64,000 nt of DNA, from positions 13,062,001 through 13,126,000 of the forward strand of contig JAWZYU010000001.1 in assembly GCA_038380435.1 (NCBI GenBank), read 5' to 3'. Positions 56,146 to 64,000 of this stretch are shown piece by piece. Made by a program: the position numbers and the translations under genes. The first letter of the stretch is position 1; each line of letters opens with the position of its first letter. Under the pieces are notes generated by a model. That model did not search any database. It had not been told where the DNA came from and worked only from the letters and a program-made list of their open reading frames with translations. Source of the stretch: Ryuthela nishihirai. Lineage: Eukaryota > Arthropoda > Arachnida > Araneae > Heptathelidae.

Positions 56146-58035
56146 AGGGTTTTAAAAATCTCCTAACAATTAACTAAAAACTATTTTTAAAAACAGCAGA
56201 TTTTGTAAGTAATTAGGTAGTACATATTATTTTTTTTTCCGTTTTACATTCTTTTCTGCCAAAAACCTATTTCGATTTTTCCAGAATTATTTTTTATCAT
56301 TTATCCCAGCATTTTATGGGTCTTTCCCACTCTTAAAATCGAAACTGTGACATGAACCTTCTTAGAAAGAGGAAGGAAGCCCAGAGCTGTTGTGAAGCTC
56401 TCTGCAGTGTAATAAAGTACATCATGGCAGACCAGGTGCAGTGACCTAGTTATTGCTCACAAGTACAGTAAAGTGGCTCTGTAGTGGATGTTTACAGAAA
56501 GAATTCTTCTCAGATATTGAATAATGTGACCATGCATCTAGTCAGTATTTATACTCTTATAATTAAACCTTCGTTTTCATTTGTGCAAATTTATTTTCGT
56601 AAATTATCAATTTTTCCGTTGGTATCGATCTTTTGGAATTGTGCTACATCAGATGGGTGGCTTAAAAATTGTTGTGGATATTATTTAACATTGCACTAGG
56701 TTATATATTAATATTTCTTCATTTTCTTGTAAAAAAAAACTTTGATATTGTATTGTTTCCTGAAAATGAATGAAATATTGGATATGGAAACTAAAAGGAC
56801 TTCCTTGACACAGAAATCAGTCCTCCTGTGGGAGGGCAATTTCAGCAAGGGTCTTTTACTCGCCACCCCCCCCATGGAACAATTTCTATTTTAATTAAAA
56901 GTTCTTAAGTTTACATTCAACAGCTTTTAAAATTTCCCCTCCCTCAATATATTTGCTGTGCCACTCTGATGATATAGGCGATTTTTTTATGCTTTGGTAG
57001 ACTGACTTTTCTGCACTTCTCAAAGATCACCAAAATTTAACAACCAAAGGAAAAATTCGTAATGTTTAGTAAAAAAAAAAAAGCAGCCATGAAACTGTTC
57101 CTCCATTTCATAAACTGGACAGAAAATCCCATTAATGCATGCAATCCAAGTAACCTTGTATAAGCTGGTCAATGTTTTAAAATATAAAACACTGAAAAAA
57201 AAAATAAAAAAAAAATAAAAATCGTGTTTCATATAAATATTATATTATTTGGGAAAAAATTTACTTTCGATGAGTATATAATTTAACTATTTTTATTCAT
57301 GAAGTTTTCCAAAATTAAGCCTTAAGTGCAGAGTCCGATCTATTTTTTTCACTTTATCATTGTAAAAAAAAAGTCATTAAAATTAATGCTCTTTAAAATT
57401 CGTTTAATTTTTTTATTTTTATTAAATTCGTAATTAAATTCTGTTTAATTTGTTATATAACATGACCTATTTCAGTTGACTGATTATTTTTTAAAATATC
57501 CAAAGTTGACTTGTTGATGTGACTCAGCACAGTTGGCAAAATGCCTGGACTTTTCTCAAAGTATGGTGAAGAGAAAAAAAATTACATGGCAGGAGTAATT
57601 TTCTTGCTTCAAGTAAATATTAATTTGTTTTTCAGAAAAAAGAATATCCTCTCTATTAATGTGCATTATAATCATTTCTGTCTATTAGTTTTTTTTTAAA
57701 TAAATTTTTATTTGCAATACCAGATGCATTTCTTTTATTACATGCCTCTATAAAAGCCATATTAAAATTATAACTAGTCTTTTTTGTTAAGTATTTTATT
57801 TTCAGAAAATTAAGAATTAAATGCTGATTAATTTGGCATATAACATTCCATAATTCCTTTCATTAGTTGTTTGGCAAAAAAGTTCCAAAATAATGGTTTT
57901 TGGCTGATAATACTGGAAAAAAATAGCTGGGCCTCTGAATGTAACTAGTTTTTAGGGGGGGGGGGGTGTTAAAGTTTCGAAAATTAACGAACTGCTATTT
58001 TAAAAGAGGAAAATTTTGAAGTAATTACAAAGTAC
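56146..58035. repeat. AT-rich region with pieces repeated at 58.7-61.3 kb
   Basis: 56222-56660 resembles 58725-59110, and 56620-56830 resembles 61095-61320 (for example TATCGATCTTT, CTTCATTTTC and GGATATGGAAACTAAAA versus GGATACAGAAGCAAAAA). 57360-57480 and 57780-57850 share TTTAATTTGTTATATAACAT-like text. A poly-G run lies at 57955-57966. Confidence 0.6.
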
Positions 58036-58690
58036 GTTTCATCAAACGTTTTAACCACTATTAAGACGTTCCTAATCAACAGGATAAAGATGTGTGTAGA
58101 GGAAAAATTGTCCCACTTCCTCCTGATGACATGTCAGGTGCTCTGGCCCCAATCAATCCCTCCTCCACTATTGATGGTATGCTACACACCATCTAGCAAT
58201 CACTGTCATTTTATATGCATTTGGGCACTCCATCTGTACAAAACCTTCCTAGACAAGGCACATGATGACATGTAACAAGTCTCCTGGATGATGTTTTTTT
58301 GTGTGCAAACATGATCTACATCACTTCTGTCTGGTCCAGTCAATAGTACCAGAATATATTATAGAACAGCAAAATTCACAGCCCTGATTGATTTCATCAA
58401 GTATTTTAACCATTATTAAGCTGTTCTTAATCAACAGAATAAAGATGGGTGTAGAGGAAAGATTGTTTTTAAAATGACAGTGATTGTTAGATGGTGTGTA
58501 GAATAACATCAGCAGTGGAAGAGAGATTGATTGGCGGCTGGTAGCTCAGCGGCCAAAGTACCTGACATGTCATCAGGAGGACGTAGGTTTATATCCCACC
58601 CAGCTCAAGACAATATTTCCTCTACACTCATCTTTACCCTGTTGATTCAGAACAGCTTAATAGTAGTTAAAATACTTGATGAAATCAGTC
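58036..58690. mobile_element. SINE-D foldback: inverted pair with extra half-copy
   Basis: Left arm 58036-58210: SINE-D tail (minus), tRNA-like part (minus, CCTCCTGATGACATGTCAGG) and a unique piece ending CAATCACTGTCAT. Right arm 58475-58690 is its inverse: ATGACAGTGATTG, then GCTGGTAGCTCAGCGGCCAA, CCTGACATGTCATCAGGAGG and the tail to ACTTGATGAAATC. A further minus-strand tail copy lies between them at 58389-58466. Confidence 0.82.
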
Positions 58691-58724
58691 GAGGGCTGTG
58701 AACTGCCCTGTTCTATACAAAGTA

Positions 58725-59110
58725 CGTATCTCTATTTTTTTTTCCATTTTATACTCTTTTTTTGTCTTAAAACTATTTCAACATGCCTAGAATTATTTTT
58801 ATCAGTTATCCTAACATTGAATAGTGCTCTCTGGTTACTGAAACCAAAACCACAACTAAAAATAACTTCTTTATGCAAAAGTCCTCATGGCCCAGCAATA
58901 CACAGATTTAGTTATTAGTAGCAAGTGTCTGCCATGTGCACTGTGTGTTTCATAATAATAGTGTCATGAAAAACAAATAACTGTGCAATTAAGTTAATGT
59001 TATTTTATTTTTACTTTTATAATTAAAACTTTGTTTTTACTTCTATAGATCTATTATAGATCCACAGATTTAGGATTTGTATCCATTTTTCGGAGTTATG
59101 CTACTGTTAT
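58725..59110. repeat. Diverged repeat of 56222-56660
   Basis: Shares AGAATTATTTTTATCA, TTATAATTAAAACTT and the surrounding pattern with the earlier segment. No gene recognised. Confidence 0.55.
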
Positions 59111-59129
59111 GCGCTGATTTTACATCAGG

Positions 59130-60200
59130 CATAACGATTTTTTTAAAATTAATTTCTCACTTGATTGAGTTTTTTTTTTCAACACAGAGGGAATACACGG
59201 ACAGACTAACAGGGTGGACACATTAGGAGGGGGCGGGATTCACAGCTGCCCCAATGGGCCACACATGGAGAATGCCCAGTGCCCATGGGTGGATGACAGG
59301 CAGAATCACCATTTATTCTCTTGCAGTGTGAGGTCTGGCCGGAATGGTCTGGGGGTGCGAAAGACTGCTGACAGCTTTAGTGCAATCTCACACGAGAAGC
59401 TGTATTTGGGAAATCGTCCCCCACATCAAATACAGATGTAGGACTGGACAACGTCATCCAGTTGTTTACAGTAATGAATGAGGTATTCTGTTTCCCAGGT
59501 GGCGATGTCAACCTCAAGCGCAGCGAGAGACCCCCTGGGGGGAATTTATTACTCGTAAGTTCCTCTGCAGATGCTACATATGGTGAACATACCATTTTCG
59601 GGAAAAACAAGGGGAAAGGAACATGGGGTAGAGTAGTGAGGCAGGAAGGGCTTCAGTTGGACCGAGATTTTGAACAGAACAGACAGCACTGAGATTTTAG
59701 AGAGAGCAGTTGGACGGGACGGCCAGATTCAGTATTGGCATATTGGAATCATTGGAAATGAATGCAGGACTTTGAATCAAAAGCAGTGTGATTTGATGCA
59801 TTAATGCAAGGACATCCCTATGAATGAGTGGTTTCCTAAAATTAGAAGCAGAGACTGGAATTTGCTTCCGAAGCACCTAACCAGTGAAGGGCACCCTTCC
59901 TACTTAACCACGATGATGCAGCCAACCCTCTCTTCGCTGCAGCCAAATTACCCAACAGTGTATGTGATGGTCAACTGAGGGCCAGTCTCGACATCAGCCA
60001 CAGTGCGACAGAGATGTTTTCCCAGTCATCGGCTAAAGGATGAATTAAGGAGATGGTCGCCACCCGAAGCTAGAGTGACGACGACCTGGCCATAATCCGA
60101 TGCAGCTGATGGACGAACTGAGCACTTAGAATGGTATGCTTACCCTTCCTTTAACTTATAAGTTGCAATCCTTCATTTTAGATTTAATTGTAAAGGGGTT
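59130..60200. other. GC-richer anonymous block
   Basis: About 1 kb that is visibly richer in G and C than its surroundings. Short plus-strand frames (59214-59441, 59462-59692) contain no family motif I can name. CCCAGGTGGCGATGTCAACC with a preceding pyrimidine stretch could be a splice acceptor, but this is speculative. It may be an unrecognised mobile element. Confidence 0.3.
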
Positions 60201-60399
60201 CCACAGTTCTATAGTCCATTTAATTCTTTAAGTTCTTTCTTTTTTTAAGTCCACGATAGATGATTGATTATTAGAAAAATTAATTGTTCTGCCTGTACTT
60301 TTAAATATTTTGTCTCAATGAATATTATATTTCCATAAACTTGAATTGCATATTAATAAAAACGTCTTCCCCTAAGGAGACGGCCTGGGATTTTTGCGG

Positions 60400-60446
60400 C
60401 CCACATTGTCTAATTAAGGGAATAATCCGTAATTGGGCAATGTGGG
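60400..60446. repeat. 17-bp inverted repeat
   Basis: CCCACATTGTCTAATTA (60400-60416) pairs with 60430-60446 at 15 of 17 positions across 13 bases. Confidence 0.7.
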
Positions 60447-60840
60447 AAACACAACGCCACAGATTTAAATTTGCATATTTCTACCTAAAAATTGAATAGT
60501 GCTTGCAACCGCGAGGTGCGCACAACACTACATCATTAAGCAGGCCCAAATCTAGAAAAAAATCAAGGGGAGGGAACAAGAAACACAATCGAGCCAAAAA
60601 ATGTAAAGGGCAGAGGCAAGACACTGGATTTCTAATGTATTATAATATTTGCCCCTCTGCTTTACAGGTCTTTAAAAACATTTCTTAAAAAATGCAAGCA
60701 ATAAGTTTATTTTTTGGCTGGGATGGGGGGAGGGGGGAGTAAGAGGGCATGGCTTCCCTACATCTGACTCCATCATAAAGTATGAAAATGGCCACCTTGC
60801 AACTTGTTTTTACTTCTATTAATTTTATTTCAGTTTTTTA

Positions 60841-60882
60841 GACCTCTACAGTCCACCACTCTACCAACTGAGCTATCATTGG
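60841..60882 (-). tRNA. tRNA-Tyr-like 5' half (remnant)
   Basis: The reverse complement reads GATAGCTCAGTTGGTAGAGT then GGTGGACTGTAGAG. This matches the D-arm and anticodon arm of animal tRNA-Tyr (GUA anticodon in CTGTAGA). The 3' half with the T-arm is not found downstream, even allowing for the intron usual in tRNA-Tyr. It is probably a truncated pseudogene or the head of an old SINE. Confidence 0.5.
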
Positions 60883-61075
60883 ACCGTGGTCTAGTGGTTA
60901 GTGCGCGTGGCTACTGATCTAAGGGACGTGTGTTTGAGCCCTGGATAAGGCATGGACGTTTGTGATGTTTTTCTGTTGAGGTTCTGCCATCCTCACAGAC
61001 CTTCTACTATGGCATATAAACTGACAGGCTCCTGTCAGACCTCTGTGGCAAGCAGCTGCTTGAGGGGTATTTATT
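60883..61075 (+). mobile_element. SINE-A full-length copy
   Basis: GTGGTCTAGTGGTTAGTGCG, GTGTTTGAGCCCTGG (box B), AAGGCATGGACGTTTGTGAT and GTGGCAAGCAGCTGCTTGAG, then a T-rich tail. Confidence 0.93.
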
Positions 61076-61089
61076 ATTATTTTTTATTT

Positions 61090-62065
61090 TTTTATATGTC
61101 ATTATCGATCTTTCGGAGGCATTATACAATGCTGGCTATGACAATACACAGCGTACAACTTGTTTGAAGCAGGCTTTTTAACATCAAATTAGTTTGCATT
61201 TTTTAATTGCTTCTTCATTTTCCAGTAAAAAAGAACATCTTTTATCGTTTCTTGAAAATAAAGGTTTTGGATACAGAAGCAAAAAGCCTTGGTACAGAAA
61301 TTGGTCCTAAGGTTAAATGGGTGTTATAACCCCCTCCCCCCTAAAAATATAAAAGAATCAGTTATTTTAACTGATATATATATTAAATTTTAACAGGACA
61401 CAGGAAATTTCAGGAATATTTCACAATACAAAGAACTGAAAATTCACTCTGCAGATGGCAGCAAACATTACTTTTTGGAATGTAATATATTAAAACTTAA
61501 GGAATCAACTGAAGAACATTAACCAAGTAGATCAAAATTATTCAAACAAGTAAAGAAAATCTTAGTATTATTTCCAAGGCAATGAAGACAATGACAGAAC
61601 ACTATGAAGACTTTTCTCCATCACAAATCAACTGGAATAGACGAAGAAAAATAAAGACATAACACAACATCTAACACTGTGTGGCAGGCAAACCAGTTTT
61701 ACTTTATTTATGTTATATTTATTTTTTGGGAGATTATTTTTAGTTGGCCATTATTTTTCCTCTTCCCAATCCGCTAAAGGAATTGTGCATGCATAACTCT
61801 GACTTTTGATTGACAGCCGCTAATGCATGCATTAGAGACACGCCCCCTCTTGCATCATAGCTAGAGCGAAGTATATGCAAATGTTTTTCCCAGCATGTAT
61901 ACTAAGCGACGTTAGATCACGGAGTCAGAAATGAGAAAATGTTAGTGAGAGAGGACAATGTTAGTTGTGAAGTTTGTCAATTTTGAAGATATTTAAATGA
62001 GCTTCTAGTTGCTCAGACCTTTGCATTTATCATTTTACATGGTAAGTCTTGAATTTTTTGGAAAC
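61090..62065. other. AT-rich intergenic, partly repeat of 56.6 kb
   Basis: 61095-61320 is similar to 56620-56830. The rest holds no recognised gene; TGCATGCATTAG-type short palindromes occur near 61775-61835. Confidence 0.5.
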
Positions 62066-62068
62066 CCA

Positions 62069-62115
62069 GGTCCCTTTGATCAGTAGTTAAGCATGCTAAT
62101 CACTTGGTCACGGGA
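62069..62115 (-). mobile_element. SINE-A head fragment
   Basis: Reverse of the tRNA-like head: AACCCAGGTCCCTTTGATCA, then AGCATGCTAATCAC. It lies about 30 bases before the start of the LINE. Confidence 0.7.
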
Positions 62116-62145
62116 CAGTAATAATGTCTGATACGGTGGTAGTTG

Positions 62146-64000
62146 GTCTGTAAATGGTAGCTAGGTAGTCACTGGAAGGAGAGCTATGCACCAATCCCCT
62201 GTGATGATGCATAGAACCGGCCAGGCCTAGCACCTAATGTCCAACCCCGCCTTCTCGTGGTGTGGACCGTTAGTAACTTTCAAAAGAGATACTCTATTGT
62301 GGAAGTGAATGGAAGGGGAGGGCTGCCAGATTAGTGTGGCCTACTGATCTGGACAACTATGGCTACTTTTCTTTTTTTTCTACCCTGCTGAGGAGTGGTC
62401 AACCACACAGGGTCCTGGTGCTGACCATATAAACCTACTGGACTGAACAGATATATGGCTCTGAGCTTGATTATGGATCCTGATTTTGCTGCACTGGTGG
62501 GCTTCTGTGGAGGGAAGGTCTTGCGCTGTGTTTTCTGTTTGTTTATGGGTTGACAGCCCCAAGTGAATAGATTCACAGGATATGTTTATCAGCTGGTGGA
62601 TAATCCTGAGCAGAAGTCATCGCAGGCACCTGAACTCTTTGCTTCTATTGGCATCGTCAAATTCTACAATGGAGGAAATTCTTCCAGTGTGGATGGCTTC
62701 AGCCTTTAGTGGTGGGGGAACGGGTCTTTGCCCCATGTCTGCGATTAGGGAGCTGTTTGATATTGTCTGCATTCCCTCTCTCAATAAACATAGTTTCTTT
62801 AAACATCCCACTAACTGTTTTCTCTCCATAGGTAGTTGGAATGTGAGGACTCTGCACAGAGCTTTTTCTCTTGATGTTCTCACACAAGAATTCCACCGTT
62901 ATAATTTAGATATTCTCGGCTTGCAAGAGACCAGATGGACAGATAAAGGTCAGATTCTTAAAAATAATCTTAAATTTCTCTTCTCAGGGAGGAACGACAA
63001 TAAGCATCACCAAGGTGTGGGTCTGCTTCTCAGCAGAAACGCTAGCAATGCTCTTCTAGGATATGAGTGCATTAATGAAAGGTTTCTTACAGCAAAATTT
63101 CAGACAAGCGTTAAAGACTTGAATGTTATCTGCTGTTATGCCCCCACTGAGGATGCCGATGAGGATGAGAAGGATAGGTTTTATGAACAACTTCAGGATA
63201 TTTTGAATTCTGTCAAGAAAGGAGATATTACCCTTGTTCTTGGTGACTTCAATGCCAAAGTTGGTACTGACTCTGACCTTTGGGGAGGAGTAATAGGCCC
63301 TTTTGGTATTGGTAACTGCAATGGGCAACGTCTCCTACAGGTAAGTAAACTCAATGGATTCAGAATAACTAACACTTATTACAAACACCACGACATACAT
63401 AAGTACACATGGGTTTCACCTGATGGGCTGCATAAGAATATGATTGATTACATATTAATTAACAGCAAATGGGCTAGTTCTGTTAGGAATACGAGGGCAT
63501 ATAGGGAAGCTGAAATTGGATCTGACCATTACCTTGTTAAAGGTGTGTTGCAACTTAAACTTAAAAAGTGTTGTGCTAGGGTTAAAAAATTTACTTTTAA
63601 TACTGAAGCTCTGAAAGATCCAGTTATAGCCAAAGCTTACCATGATAGGTTACTTAGTCATTATGACAGTCATGGTTTGCTTACTACTGAAGTTGAGGAA
63701 GAATGGGATCATTTTAAACAGGCTTTTTTGGACACTAACAGTACTCTTTTAGGAAAAAAGGAGCAGAAGAGGCAAAATTATCTGAGTGATAAGGCACTTG
63801 AGCTTATTTCGGAAAGAAAGAACTGCAGGAATGCCCTTAATCAATACCCTACTAGTCCTAATAGAAAGCATTACAGAGACCTTAATAAACTTGTAAAGGA
63901 TCAGTTAGCTGCTGATAAGAATCTTTGGCTTTATGGTTTGGGTGACAAAGCCGAGGAAACAGATAGCACAACAGCAGAGAGCTGTACCAGATAGTTAATG
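62146..64000 (+). mobile_element. RTE-like LINE copy 3, runs off window
   Basis: Starts with the family 5' end GTCTGTAAATGGTAG and follows copy 1 (15326 onward) closely, with few indels. The RT half lies beyond the right edge. Confidence 0.95.
62582..63994 (+). CDS. LINE endonuclease ORF (longest open frame in window)
   Basis: 470 residues. The APE-type endonuclease core spans about residues 81-320: N87 in GSWNVRTLHR, E116 in GLQETRWTDKG, Y186 in CCYAPTEDADE, D222/N224 in GDFNAKVG, D289 in MIDYILINSKW, and D315/H316 in GSDHYLVK. All expected catalytic positions are present. Residues 1-37 arise from a different frame than in copies 1 and 2 because of an extra base near 62680 (GGAAATTCTTCC versus GGAAATCTTCC), so the annotated start is probably not the ancestral one. 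The C-terminus EETDSTTAESCTR is also artificial: a net 4-base deletion near 63960 relative to 17148 shifts the frame and closes it just before the RT. The copy is nearly intact but unlikely to make the full EN-RT protein. Confidence 0.9.
   Translation: MFISWWIILSRSHRRHLNSLLLLASSNSTMEEILPVWMASAFSGGGTGLCPMSAIRELFDIVCIPSLNKHSFFKHPTNCFLSIGSWNVRTLHRAFSLDVLTQEFHRYNLDILGLQETRWTDKGQILKNNLKFLFSGRNDNKHHQGVGLLLSRNASNALLGYECINERFLTAKFQTSVKDLNVICCYAPTEDADEDEKDRFYEQLQDILNSVKKGDITLVLGDFNAKVGTDSDLWGGVIGPFGIGNCNGQRLLQVSKLNGFRITNTYYKHHDIHKYTWVSPDGLHKNMIDYILINSKWASSVRNTRAYREAEIGSDHYLVKGVLQLKLKKCCARVKKFTFNTEALKDPVIAKAYHDRLLSHYDSHGLLTTEVEEEWDHFKQAFLDTNSTLLGKKEQKRQNYLSDKALELISERKNCRNALNQYPTSPNRKHYRDLNKLVKDQLAADKNLWLYGLGDKAEETDSTTAESCTR

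Overview
The window is invertebrate nuclear DNA, most likely from an arthropod, although I cannot fix the lineage. It is AT-rich, has no operons and almost no intact coding sequence, and is full of tRNA-derived SINEs, non-LTR retrotransposons and Tc1/mariner, pogo and Helitron remnants. A cysteine-rich RQRRGC/CYVCG family that I know mainly from arthropod genomes is also present. I find no convincing intact single-copy host gene.

Layout. 1-3.5 kb: tail of an RTE-like LINE carrying a nested SINE (SINE-B) with a 12-bp target duplication; an inverted/direct cluster of three tRNA-core repeats; a Tc1 transposase pseudogene; a CR1/Jockey-like LINE tail split by SINE-A; a Helitron 3' end. 3.9-7.4 kb: a 3.5-kb segment with the CYVCG pseudogene, a 25-bp minisatellite and an anonymous minus-strand ORF. 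It recurs almost unchanged at 28.8-32.4 kb. 8.5-10 kb: Tc1-like element with both ends. 10-12.1 kb: LINE with RT, RNase H and CCHC domains (LINE-I) on the minus strand. It is an inverted duplicate of 21.6-26.3 kb. 12.7-14 kb: pogo/Tigger pseudogene. 14.1-19.8 kb: ~270-bp monomers interrupted by SINE-A, itself interrupted by a complete 3.6-kb RTE-like LINE. 23.2-25.8 kb and 34.8-37.6 kb: two copies of a 2.6-2.8-kb DNA transposon with TAGAGG...CCTCTA ends and 8-bp target duplications, each inserted in a different LINE. 28.1-28.8 kb: gag zinc-knuckle remnant and a Tc1 fragment cut off by the segmental duplication. 34.2-40.4 kb: second RTE-like LINE. 42.8-44 kb: mariner/Tc-like pseudogene with both ends. 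47-48 kb: Tc1 pseudogene plus a full SINE-A. 48-64 kb: more SINEs, a foldback SINE pair, small MITEs, a LINE tail, diverged tandem repeats and a third RTE-like LINE running off the right edge.

How it fits together. The RTE-like LINE (APE endonuclease plus RT, GAT-type tail) is probably the machinery that also moves SINE-A, because the two share a similar 3' terminal motif. The nested insertions give a relative order: ~270-bp monomer transposon, then SINE-A, then RTE-like LINE at 14-19 kb; LINE, then TAGAGG transposon, then SINE-A at 21-26 kb. Most coding capacity is broken. The longest open frame is the endonuclease half of the LINE at the right edge.

The least explained items are the TAGAGG transposon, whose body consists of ~270-bp monomers in opposed orientation with a THAP-like start in one copy, and tRNA-like cores sitting inside long inverted repeats with three unrelated arm sequences.
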